64,000 nucleotides of DNA from contig CAVVLN010000004.1 of NCBI GenBank assembly GCA_963749145.1, positions 1,364,001 to 1,428,000 of the forward strand, in the 5' to 3' direction. The notes under the pieces were generated by a model. The model was not told the origin of the DNA, did not search any database, and was given only the letters and a program-made list of their open reading frames with translations. Position 1 is the stretch's first letter; the number at the start of each line of letters is the position of its first letter. The position numbers and the translations under genes are program-made. Source of the DNA: JASHPR01 sp963749145. Lineage in GTDB: Bacteria; Actinomycetota; Actinomycetes; Streptosporangiales; Streptosporangiaceae. Shown in pieces: positions 52,007 through 60,132 of the stretch.

Positions 52007-52680
52007 AATCTTCGGCGGGAAGGCCACCCGGCGTTCACAGCCCGCGGCAGGAGGCCGCAACCGGGCGACGTTCCCGCCGTCAGGCACGCAGCCCGGCCGG
52101 GCGGCCGGAATCCCGGCCGGGCGTACTCGTCACGGCACGTAATCGATCCCTAGCGATCCTTGGTCGCCAACTTCTGAACACTTGAGTCAAGTTTTCGGGC
52201 GGCGTAGCGTCGAAGGCGCCCGCTCCACATTTGCAGGCGGAGTCCTGACCAGCCACTTTGGGTGGCACGACCGGTCCCTTACGTCGGCCGGACCTTGGCG
52301 CAGCGGGTGGCGGTGGTCGGCCGATCTTGACCGCGGGTCCCTGCGTGAGCTTGCGCGAAGTTCGATCAGTCCGCCTTTTTATGCAGGTCAGCCACGTCGC
52401 TTGGCGGTCAGAGGCGGAGCCTCACTGGATCTGGGCGGTCGAAATATCCGCCGTTCGGCGCGGTCGCTGGCATCGGGCGGTATCGCGCGCGACGGGTGCA
52501 GAGCCGGTTGATCTGCGCGCGTGGTGGGCGGACTGCTGAGCATGGCCAACGGGCGCGGTGAAGACCGCGACGTTTGCCATATCCGCCAGCGTCACGAGCC
52601 GTCGTGTGGGGTGCCAGAAGTCTGGCTGGCGTGTGAGCTGCAGCGATGCACCGGGGTCACCGGTGGGCCATGATGATCAG
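52007..52680. other. Intergenic stretch with one possible small ORF
   Basis: A 52-codon frame starts at 52381 (MQVSHVAWRSEAEPHWIWAV ... LRAWWADC) after CCGCCTTTTT, with no ribosome site and no known motif. Nothing else was recognised. It may include the left end of the insertion sequence that follows. Confidence 0.3.
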
Positions 52681-52682
52681 CC

Positions 52683-53749
52683 GTGTCCCTCCGTCTGCTC
52701 TATCTGATCTTCATCCGGCTGTGCGGCTGGCTGGTCTTGCTCGGCCGCTCATCGGCGTCGAAGAACGCCGAGTTGCTGGTGCTGCGGCACGAGGTCGCCG
52801 TGCTCCGCCGCACCAAGCCTCGGCCCCGCCTGGACTGGGCCGACCGCGCCGTCCTCGCCGCGCTGATCCGGCACCTGCCCAGAAGGCTGCGCGCGCACCG
52901 GCTGGTCACGCCCGGAACCGTGCTCCGGTGGCACCGCCGCCTGGTTACCCGGAAATGGACCTACCCGAACCGGACGGGACGGCCGCCGGTCAGCACCGAG
53001 ATCACCGCGCTCATCGAACGGCTCGCCACCGAGAACCACGGTTGGGGTACCAGCGGATCCAGGGCGAGCTGCTCAAGCTCGGCCACCGGGCCAGCGCGTC
53101 CACGATCCGGCGGGTCCTCAAGGCGCTGCGGATCCCGCCGGCTCCCAACCGACGCACCGACACGACCTGGCGGCAGTTCCTGCACTCCCAAGCCGCGACC
53201 ATGCTGGCCACCGACTTCTTTCACGTGGACTGCGCGGTGACCCTCCGCCGCCTGTACTGCCTGTTCGTGATGGAGGTCGGCAGCCGCTACGTGCACATCC
53301 TCGGGGTGACCGCGAACCCGGACGGGCTGTGGACCACGCAGCAGATCCGCAATCTCCTGATGGATCTCGGTGACCGGGCCGCCGGGTTCCGGTTCCTGGT
53401 CCGCGACCGGGCCGGGCAGTTCACCGCGTCCTTCGACGCGATCCTGGCCAGCGCCGGTATCCAGGCGGTGAAGATCCCGCTCCGGAGCCCTCGGGCGAAC
53501 GCCTACGCGGAACGGTTCGTGCTCACCGCACGGACGGAGGTCACCGACCGGATGCTGATCTTCGGTGAACGGCACCTGCGGTCGGTCCTGGCCGAGTACG
53601 CCCGGCACTACAACGGACGACGGCCCCACCGCAGCCGCGAACTCCGCCCGCCCCGGCCCGACCACCCCGCCGCTGACCTCTCCCAGCAGCGGATCCGGCG
53701 CCGGGCTATCCTCGGCGGCCTCATCCACGAATATCAGCGAGCCGCGTAA
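52683..53749 (+). pseudogene. Integrase-core (IS481/IS3-like) transposase in two frames
   Basis: Frame one, from a GTG, gives 121 residues with the helix-turn-helix part (LLVLRHEVAVLRRT then GTVLRWHRRLVTRKWTYPNR). At about 53043 the sequence TGGGGTACC lacks one base. The second frame continues GYQRIQGELLKLGHRASAST, MLATDFFHVDCAVTLRRLYC with the first catalytic Asp, VRDRAGQFTASF with the second, and SPRANAYAERFV with the Glu. In related single-frame transposases of ~355 residues the join is continuous, so a mutation is likelier than programmed frameshifting. Clear terminal inverted repeats were not found. Confidence 0.75.
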
Positions 53750-54057
53750 AAGCCCAGGTCAAAGCCAGTGGCCGAGTTTTGGAACCCCGCAGGCAGAAAA
53801 CGCAGCATCCTCGGAGCGCTGGAAGCCAGCGCGGCGAACCGGAACGCCTCGATGACCGAGCTGAGAGCATTCGCCGGGGAGGCGTGGCGGAGTTCAAACT
53901 GGCTCCGTCGTTCCCTGATTTGGATGCCCAGGACGCCCGATCCGTGTGGGCCTGTGCCACCTCGTGATGGCCGATCCTGCCCACATTCTGCCCTACAGAT
54001 GATCAAGGACCTGACCACCGTGACGGCGATCAGGCCCTTCACCTGCTACTTCACTTG
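53750..54057. other. Spacer between the insertion sequence and tRNA-Glu
   Basis: Short frames, none supported; it contains the boundary between the accessory region and the tRNA/gltX block. The plus frame ILGALEASAANRNASMTELR, AFAGEAWRSS has a protein-like look but no start or known match. Confidence 0.3.
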
Positions 54058-54130
54058 TAGCCCCGACCGGATTTGAACCGGCGCTACCGCCTTGAGAGGG
54101 CGGCGTCCTGGGCCACTAGACGACGGGGCC
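54058..54130 (-). tRNA. tRNA-Glu (anticodon CTC)
   Basis: The minus strand folds as a 73-nt cloverleaf: acceptor GGCCCCG with CGGGGCT, D arm GTCTAGTGGCCCAGGAC, anticodon loop CCTCTCA with CTC, T arm GCCGGTTCAAATCCGGT and discriminator A. CCA is not encoded. The 3' end faces the accessory region, the side where integrative elements usually insert. Confidence 0.92.
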
Positions 54131-54319
54131 AGGTGCCACGAGGACCGCACGATCACGTCGCCGCGGTCCTGTCGTGAGCATAAAACCGACCGGGGCTCCA
54201 GCCCCAGCCGCGACCAAGGCTAGCGTACCTCGCGCAGGCGCGCCAAACGGCCCAGGGCGGGCCGGGCCTGAGCCGGAGATCTTTTGCATGTTTGGGCCCA
54301 GCCGGGTAGTTAACCGCAC

Positions 54320-54637
54320 ATGTTGGCATTCATTATCGTTCTGGTCATCATCGGGCTCATCGCGGGCGCCGTCGCCCGGCTGCTGGTTCCCGGCCGCGAC
54401 CCCATCGGCGTGCTGGGCACGATCCTGCTCGGCGTGGTCGGCTCGCTCATCGGCGGGTTTGTGGCGAACCTGGTCGAGTACCACACCTTGTCGGTGCACC
54501 AGTTCCACTTCACCGGGATCCTGTGGTCGATCGTCGGCGCGGTCATCCTGCTGGTCCTGCTGCGCGTGTCCGGGATGGAACGCGGCCACCGCCGGGGCCG
54601 CGGCCGCTCCTACCGGCGCCGCCGCCGCTGGATCTGA
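54320..54637 (+). CDS. GlsB/YeaQ/YmgE family stress-response membrane protein
   Basis: A 105-residue protein with three helices: LAFIIVLVIIGLIAGAVARL, IGVLGTILLGVVGSLIGGFV, and FTGILWSIVGAVILLVLLRV. The G-x-x-A-G-x-x-A-R start and LGxxGSxIGG are diagnostic of the transglycosylase-associated family. The tail is extremely basic (RGHRRGRGRSYRRRRRW). A general stress membrane protein whose exact job is unknown. It sits between tRNA-Glu and tRNA-Gln and converges on the latter. Confidence 0.88.
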   Translation: MLAFIIVLVIIGLIAGAVARLLVPGRDPIGVLGTILLGVVGSLIGGFVANLVEYHTLSVHQFHFTGILWSIVGAVILLVLLRVSGMERGHRRGRGRSYRRRRRWI

Positions 54638-54667
54638 CCGGCCGGAAAGCACGGCCAGAGCACGAAC

Positions 54668-54694
54668 GCGGATGCCGCCAGGTGCGGCATCCGC
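54668..54694. terminator. Bidirectional hairpin terminator
   Basis: Perfect 11-bp arms GCGGATGCCGC and GCGGCATCCGC with a 5-base loop between the convergent GlsB-type and tRNA-Gln genes. No long T-tract. Confidence 0.75.
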
Positions 54695-54707
54695 GTCTGA
54701 TACATCG

Positions 54708-54779
54708 CTGGGGTACCAGGACTCGAACCTAGACTAACGGGGCCAGAACCCGTCGGGCTGCCAATTACCCCATACCCCA
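54708..54779 (-). tRNA. tRNA-Gln (anticodon CTG)
   Basis: The minus strand gives a 72-nt cloverleaf: acceptor TGGGGTA with TACCCCA, D arm around GGGGTAATTGGCAGCCC, anticodon loop TTCTGGC with CTG, T arm CTAGGTTCGAGTCCTGG and discriminator G. CCA not encoded. Typical neighbour of gltX in actinomycetes. Confidence 0.92.
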
Positions 54780-54926
54780 TGGGACCGGGCCGGCGCGGCC
54801 CGCGCGCTCGCAGTCCGCGTGCGCCTGTGCAGTGTAGCCGACGTACGGAGGCGACGGCCAAAGGGATCCGTCACGCACCGTCTCGCCCCCGGCTGGCCGC
54901 AGAAGCGCCGGGGCCCGCCCGGAACG

Positions 54927-56627
54927 CTAGCTGTCCCGGGCGGTCGCGACGGCCTGGTCCACGCGGGCCAGGGTGCGCTCCCGGCCCAGCAGTTCCAGCG
55001 ACTCGAACAGCGGCGGGCCCACCCGGCGCCCGGTGACCGCGACCCGCAGCGCCCCGCCGAATGCGGCCTTGGGCTTGAGCCCCAGCCCCTCGACCAGCGC
55101 GGCCTGGAGCGCGTTCCTGATCTCATCCGCCGTCCAGAACGCTACGTCAGCCAGGGCCCCCCGCGCGGCCTCCAGCGCCGGGACCGCGGCGGAGGTCAGG
55201 GTCTTCGCGGCATCCTGGGGATCGACCACGAACTTGTCCTCCTCGACCAGCAGGAAGCCCAGCATGGCCGGGGCCTGCGCCAGCGTGGAGATGCGTCCCT
55301 GGATCAGCGACGGCGCGGCCGCGATGACCACGTCCTGTTCCGGGGTGGGCGGGTCACCGACCAGGCCGGCCTGCCGCAGGAACGGCATGATCCGCCCGTC
55401 GAAGTCGGCCGGGTCCAGCGCGCGGATCTTGTCGCCGTTGATCGCCTCCAGCTTCTGCACGTCGAACCGGGCGGCGTTCTTGCCCACCCGCGCCAGGTCG
55501 AACTCGGCGGCCATCTCATCGAGGGTGAACAGCTCCCGGTTGTCCCCCGGCGACCAGCCGAGCAGGGCCAGGTAGTTGTCCAGCGCCTCGGGCAGGAACC
55601 CCTCGTCGCGGTAGTAGCTGATCGACGCGGCACCGTAGCGCTTGCCGAGCTTCTCGCCCTTGAGGCCGAGCACGAACGGCAGGTGCGCGAAGACGGGGAA
55701 CTCCGACTCCGGCACGCCCATCGCCCGGTACACGGCCAGCTGCCGCGGCGTCGACGACAGCAGATCATCGCCGCGGACGATGTGGGTGATCTTCATCAGC
55801 ACGTCGTCGACAGCCACGGCCAGCGTGTAGAGCGGGCTGCCGTCGGCCCGGGCCAGCACGAAGTCCGGCACGTTGGCGTGGTCGATGGTGATCTCGCCCC
55901 GGATCAGGTCGGTGAACGTGGTCGATCCCTCGGGCATCCGCAGCCGCACCACCGGGCGCCGGCCTTCCGCCTCGTACGCGGCCGCCTGCTCCCGGGTCAG
56001 CGACCGGCAGTGCCCGTCGTACCCGGTCGGGCCGCCCTGCCCCGCCCGGGCCGCCTCGCGGCGCTCGGCCAGCTCCTCCGGCGTGCAGTAGCAGTAGTAG
56101 GCGTGCCCGGAGGCCAGGAACTTCGCCACCCAGTCGGAGTAGATCGCCATCCGCTCGCTCTGCAGGTACGGGCCGTAGGGGCCGCCGACCTCGGGTCCCT
56201 CGTCCCAGTCCAGGCTCAGCCAGCGCAGCGTCTCCAGCGCCGAGTCGATGTAGGCGGGCGTCACCCGCGACTGGTCGGTGTCCTCGATCCGCAACACGAA
56301 CACCCCGCCGGTGTGACGGGCGAAGGCCCAGTCGAACAGCGCGGTGCGGATGTTGCCGACGTGCAGGTCCCCGCTCGGGGACGGCGCGAAGCGCACCCGC
56401 ACCGACCCCCCGGGAGGGTCCTGGGGGGTCGTTCCCCCCGGGCTGACACTCGCGGGGGGGTCCTGGGGGGTCGTCCCCCCCGGGCTGACACTCGCGGGGG
56501 GGTCCTGGGGGGTCGTCCCCCCCGGGCTGACACTCGCGGGGGGGTCCTGGGGGGTCATCCCCCCCGGGCTGACACTCGCGGGGGGGTCCTGGGGGGTCAT
56601 CCCCCCCGGGCTAGCACCTTCAGTCAC
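54927..56627 (-). CDS. gltX: Glutamyl-tRNA synthetase with repetitive N-terminal extension
   Basis: Charges tRNA-Glu (and, in many actinobacteria, tRNA-Gln for later amidation). The catalytic domain begins RVRFAPSPSGDLHVGNIRTA with the HIGH motif as HVGN, and the KMSKS loop appears as KLGKRYG. The open frame from a GTG at 56627 is 566 codons. The first ~75 encode five 14-residue repeats of the type SVSPGG(M/T)TPQDPPA, which normal GltX lacks. A start at the GTG before RVRFAPS would remove them. The GTG at 56627 overlaps the stop of the upstream gene by 8 bp, favouring coupled translation and the long form. tRNA-Gln and tRNA-Glu genes follow downstream. Confidence 0.9.
   Translation of the reverse strand: MTEGASPGGMTPQDPPASVSPGGMTPQDPPASVSPGGTTPQDPPASVSPGGTTPQDPPASVSPGGTTPQDPPGGSVRVRFAPSPSGDLHVGNIRTALFDWAFARHTGGVFVLRIEDTDQSRVTPAYIDSALETLRWLSLDWDEGPEVGGPYGPYLQSERMAIYSDWVAKFLASGHAYYCYCTPEELAERREAARAGQGGPTGYDGHCRSLTREQAAAYEAEGRRPVVRLRMPEGSTTFTDLIRGEITIDHANVPDFVLARADGSPLYTLAVAVDDVLMKITHIVRGDDLLSSTPRQLAVYRAMGVPESEFPVFAHLPFVLGLKGEKLGKRYGAASISYYRDEGFLPEALDNYLALLGWSPGDNRELFTLDEMAAEFDLARVGKNAARFDVQKLEAINGDKIRALDPADFDGRIMPFLRQAGLVGDPPTPEQDVVIAAAPSLIQGRISTLAQAPAMLGFLLVEEDKFVVDPQDAAKTLTSAAVPALEAARGALADVAFWTADEIRNALQAALVEGLGLKPKAAFGGALRVAVTGRRVGPPLFESLELLGRERTLARVDQAVATARDS
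56417..56611. repeat. 42-bp tandem repeat (about five units) at the 5' end of gltX
   Basis: TCCTGGGGGGTC recurs at 56419, 56461, 56503, 56545 and 56587, an exact 42-bp period (14 codons, so copy-number change keeps the frame). Each unit also holds GGGGGG-A(C/T)GA-CCCCCC on the coding strand, a very stable small hairpin. Units differ only at one or two bases, suggesting recent or ongoing slippage. Confidence 0.9.
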
Positions 56628-57441
56628 GGCTGATTACTCCGTTGGTCAGCGTTCCGATGTTCTCGATCGTGACCGACACCTCGTCGCCGTCCTTGAGCGG
56701 GCCCACGCCCGCCGGGGTGCCGGTCAGCAGCACATCGCCGGGCAGCAGCGTCATCACGTCGCTGACGTAGGCGATCAGCGCGGTCACGTCATGCATCAGC
56801 TGCGAGGTCCGCGCGTTCTGCCGGATCTCGCCGTTCACGATCGTGGTCAGCTCGAGGTCGGCCGGGTCGAGGTCGGTCTCGATCCACGGCCCGAGCGGGC
56901 AGAACGTGTCGAATCCCTTGGCGCGCGCCCACTGCCCGTCCCTGGCCTGCAGGTCGCGGGCGGTGACGTCGTTGGCGCAGGTGTAGCCGAAGATCACCTC
57001 GGGCACGCGGGCCGGGGGCACCTGGCGGCAGAGCCTGCCGATGACCACGGCCAGCTCGCCCTCGAAATCGACCCGCTCCGATAGCTGGGACGGGTAGACG
57101 ATCGGATCGCGCGGCCCGGTGACCGCCGTCGACGGTTTCAGGAAGATCACCGGCTCGGGCGGCGGCTCGCCGCCCATCTCGGCCACGTGGTCGGCGTAGT
57201 TCTTGCCGATAGCCACCACCTTGCTGGGCAGCACCGGAGCGAGCAGCCGCACGTCGGCGAGCGGGAACCGGGCCCCGGTGAGCCGGACCGAGTCGGACCC
57301 GATGCCGAACGGGTGGCCCATCACTTCCGCCACCTCGAGCCCGTCGGTGTCCGGGCCGGCACCGGTGGCGCCGTCCGGCTGGACGTCCTCGACGATCCCG
57401 TAGCTCACGTCGCTGCCGTGGGCGAACCTTGCTATGCGCAC
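56620..57441 (-). CDS. Fumarylacetoacetate hydrolase family protein
   Basis: A 273-residue FAH-superfamily enzyme. VVAIGKNYADHVAEMGGEPP, EPVIFLKPSTAV, the metal-binding EGELAVVIGR, and GYTCANDVTARDLQARDGQW, ARAKGFDTFCPLGPW are all conserved. GTPAGVGPLKDGDEV ends the fold. Such enzymes are Mg-dependent hydrolases or decarboxylases/isomerases of 2,4-diketo acids (acylpyruvase, HpcE-like). Its stop overlaps gltX by 8 bp, so it co-regulates with gltX through translational coupling. Confidence 0.88.
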   Translation of the reverse strand: MRIARFAHGSDVSYGIVEDVQPDGATGAGPDTDGLEVAEVMGHPFGIGSDSVRLTGARFPLADVRLLAPVLPSKVVAIGKNYADHVAEMGGEPPPEPVIFLKPSTAVTGPRDPIVYPSQLSERVDFEGELAVVIGRLCRQVPPARVPEVIFGYTCANDVTARDLQARDGQWARAKGFDTFCPLGPWIETDLDPADLELTTIVNGEIRQNARTSQLMHDVTALIAYVSDVMTLLPGDVLLTGTPAGVGPLKDGDEVSVTIENIGTLTNGVISRD

Positions 57442-57513
57442 GTATCAGAGCCTACTGACCGGCGCCGGGCCAGGGCGGGGGGCGTACCGCCGTCCGGGCC
57501 GGGGTTCCCGCCG

Positions 57514-57759
57514 CTACTGCAGGTAGTCCTCCACCTCGGGCGCGGGACGGGACGACGACTCGTCCGGGTTCTCGCCGAACTCGCGCCGGGCCCGGCGCTG
57601 CCGCAGCAAGTCCCAGCACTGATCGAGCGCCTCCTCGGCGGCCCTCAGCCGTTCGCGCTCCTGCGGGCCGGACAGCTCGCCCGCGGCCAGCTTGGCGCGC
57701 AGGTCGTGCTCGGTCCGGACGAGCTCGTCGATGTGCCCAAGGATCTCCTTGTCGTCCAC
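57514..57759 (-). CDS. DUF2630 family protein
   Basis: 81 residues from a GTG with AAGGAGCCGG upstream. VDDKEILGHIDELVRTEHDL, ERLRAAEEALDQCWDLLRQR and a terminal PEVEDYLQ match DUF2630, a short actinobacterial helical protein family of unknown role. Confidence 0.8.
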   Translation of the reverse strand: MDDKEILGHIDELVRTEHDLRAKLAAGELSGPQERERLRAAEEALDQCWDLLRQRRARREFGENPDESSSRPAPEVEDYLQ

Positions 57760-57877
57760 CGCGCTCCGGCTCCTTCCTGCCCGCCACTGCCGTCCGGCCA
57801 CCCATTCTCGCACCGCCCGGGCCGGCCAGCGCGGCCGGGCGACGCGGGGCAGCGCCTGGACCGGTGCGGGACGCGGG

Positions 57878-59071
57878 TCAGGACCGTTCCTCGAAGTACG
57901 TGGCCAGCCGGTCGATCGCGTCGTCGAACTGGCTGTCTGAGTACGCGAGGCGGAGCGTGCCCGGCAGCCCGAAGTCGCTGCCGGGCACGGTGGCGACGTG
58001 CGTCGCGGTCAGGATCGCCTCGGTCAGGGACCGGTCCGACTCGTGCTCGCCCAGGTAGGAACCGACGTCGACGGTCAGGTAGAAGCTGCCCTCGGCCCGG
58101 ATCGGGCGGACGCTCCGCACCTCGCCGAGCCGCTTCACCGCGTAGTCACGCCGGCCCGCGTACAGCGTCCGCAGCGCGTCCACCTCGTCCAGGTGCCGGA
58201 GGGCCTCGATCGCGCCGTACTGCGGCACCGGGTCGGTCGTCAGCAGCGTGTGCTCCTGCATCGTGGCCAGCGGGCGGGTGAACTCGCCCGGCACGACCGC
58301 GTACCCGACCCGGCGCGCGGACATGCGGAAACCCTTGGAGAACGCGTTGGTCACCACGGCCGGCGAGCGAGGGTCGCTCAGCGCTCCCAGGCTGGGGGGC
58401 TCCTCGTCGAAGTAGATGTTGCGGTAGATCTCGTCGCTGATGATCACCGCGCGGCCGTCGACCGCCTCGTCGACGTGCCGCAGGTCGGCCGTGGTGAGCC
58501 GGTTGCCGAGCGGGTTGCCCGGGGAGTTCAAGATCACGATGCGGGTGGCGCCGTTCAGGGCGGCGCGCAGCGAGGCGAAGTCGATGCAGCCGGTGATCAG
58601 GTCGACGTCGTAGAAGCTCACGCTCGCCCCGGCCAGGGCGGCGGAGTACAGGTAGAGCGGGTAGTACGGCCGCGGCAGCAGGACCTCGCCGCCGTCGTGG
58701 GCCAGCAGGCAGCACAGGTTCCGGAAGAGCGTGCTGGTGCCCGCGCTGATCACCACGTGGTCGGGGTCGACGTGCCGCCCGTACGCCTGGCTCTCGTAGT
58801 CGGCGACCGCCTCCCGCAGCGCCGGCAGGCCGAGCGGGTAGACCAGGCTGCTGCGCTTCGGGTCCCGGACCGCGGCCACCATGGCCTCGGTGATGTCCGG
58901 GTGGACCGGCAGTTCGCTCTTGCCCAGGGTCAGCCGGACGACGTCGTCGTACTTGCGCTCGAGTTGCTCGGCCAGTTCCTCCATGGCGAACATCCCGAAA
59001 CGCTGGGCGAGCAGCGCGTCAAGGTCCCGCTCTTCCCAGCACTGCGCCAGCATGTCCACGTTCGGCCGCAT
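57878..59071 (-). CDS. PLP-dependent aminotransferase class I/II
   Basis: A 397-residue fold-type I enzyme. LTLGKSELPVHPDITEAMVA, YPLGLPALREAVADY, SAGTSTLFRNLC, LNSPGNPLGNRLT (the Asn-Pro-x-Gly pair), ISDEIYRNIYFDE (pyridine-binding Asp) and the Schiff-base lysine in NAFSKGFRMSARRVGY are all in place. C-terminal Arg in LRLAYS binds the substrate carboxylate. It could be an aspartate/aromatic-type aminotransferase; the substrate is not read. The 3' end lies about 120 bp from the DUF2630 start. Confidence 0.88.
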   Translation of the reverse strand: MRPNVDMLAQCWEERDLDALLAQRFGMFAMEELAEQLERKYDDVVRLTLGKSELPVHPDITEAMVAAVRDPKRSSLVYPLGLPALREAVADYESQAYGRHVDPDHVVISAGTSTLFRNLCCLLAHDGGEVLLPRPYYPLYLYSAALAGASVSFYDVDLITGCIDFASLRAALNGATRIVILNSPGNPLGNRLTTADLRHVDEAVDGRAVIISDEIYRNIYFDEEPPSLGALSDPRSPAVVTNAFSKGFRMSARRVGYAVVPGEFTRPLATMQEHTLLTTDPVPQYGAIEALRHLDEVDALRTLYAGRRDYAVKRLGEVRSVRPIRAEGSFYLTVDVGSYLGEHESDRSLTEAILTATHVATVPGSDFGLPGTLRLAYSDSQFDDAIDRLATYFEERS

Positions 59072-59281
59072 GCATTTCTCCCCGGTCTCGAGGCGCCTTA
59101 GGTTCTTTAGGACCGTAACACCTTCCCGGCAAACTACCCGCCCCCGGGCCCAGCGGTAATGGCGTGTTTTTGATAAGCCTTTACCTGGGGCAAGAAGAGG
59201 CGACTGGAGCGTGCTATATGAAGGTGGGAAATACCGGTCGCTTACCGGCCTGGCCCGCGGAATCAGGAATGAATGCTGTCC

Positions 59282-60130
59282 TTATCCCGCAAATACCCTG
59301 GCGGCCGGGCGGCTGGTGCGCCCGAGGTCGCGCCGCCGGCCCGGGCGGGTCCGCGGCGCGGCGGCCCGCAGCCGGGTCACGGCCGTCGCCCGCGCCGCGC
59401 GCTCGAGCTCGTCGGGCAGCGGCTCGAGCTCGGCCTCCGCATAGCGGCGCATCAGCGCGCCGCGGATCAGGAAGTCGGCCAGCGACGGGTTGCGCGGCAG
59501 GCACGGGCCGCGCAGGTAGGTCCCGACCGCGCAGCCCAGGCGGACGCCCTCGCGCCCGTCGCCGTTGTTGCCCTGGCCCAGGATGACGTGGCCGAGCGCC
59601 CGCGCCGTGGGCCCGAGGTAGGTCTTGGCGCTGTGGTTCTCGAAGCCGACCAGCAGCTCGTCGCCCCACCGGACGAGCAGGTCGCCGATGGCGCGGCCGG
59701 CCCGGGCCTCGGCGATCGTGGGCGAGGCCGCGATGAGGTCGTCGCCGTGCTGGATCGTCCAGGTGTCGAACAACCCGGCCCCGGGCAGCTCCACGCCCTT
59801 GCCCGGCTGGTAGAAGCGCCCCAGCAGCTCGTACCCGGCGCCGACCGCGAGCAGGGCCGCGCCCTGGCTCACCGCCTCGCAGATCCCGGGCGCCTTGCGC
59901 TCGGCGAGATCCGGGGCGATCAGCCGCTGGTGGAACTCGCCGCCGTTGCCGATGACCAGCAGGTCCACCTCATCGGCGTCCACCGGGTCACCCAGGCGCA
60001 GCTCCCACACCTCGGTGGTGATGCCGCGCCACCCGCAGCGGCGCACGAGCGCGGAGACGTTGCCGCGGTCGCCGTAGGCGCACATGATGTCCGGGTAGAG
60101 GTAACCCAGCGTCAGCTTGCGCGTGGCCAT
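59282..60130 (-). CDS. GatD-like amidotransferase paralog lacking both catalytic residues
   Basis: 282 residues from an ATG 2 bp after the MurT-like stop. The fold signatures of GatD are kept (GFENHSAKTYLG, GQGNNGDGREG), but the nucleophile loop reads LAVGAGYELLG with Gly97 where Cys is required, and the catalytic-His motif reads GTYLRGPCLPRNP with Arg207 in place of His. Each change is one base from the normal codon (TGC to GGC, CAC to CGC). It therefore should not hydrolyse glutamine. It could be a structural partner of the adjacent Mur ligase using free ammonia, or have a new role. The cluster copy at 5.6 kb keeps both residues. Confidence 0.85.
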   Translation of the reverse strand: MATRKLTLGYLYPDIMCAYGDRGNVSALVRRCGWRGITTEVWELRLGDPVDADEVDLLVIGNGGEFHQRLIAPDLAERKAPGICEAVSQGAALLAVGAGYELLGRFYQPGKGVELPGAGLFDTWTIQHGDDLIAASPTIAEARAGRAIGDLLVRWGDELLVGFENHSAKTYLGPTARALGHVILGQGNNGDGREGVRLGCAVGTYLRGPCLPRNPSLADFLIRGALMRRYAEAELEPLPDELERAARATAVTRLRAAAPRTRPGRRRDLGRTSRPAARVFAG

Positions 60131-60132
60131 GT

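Noticed and set aside
56417..56611. CRISPR-like array
   Set aside because: The units are contiguous 42-bp tandem repeats without unique spacers and lie inside the gltX reading frame.
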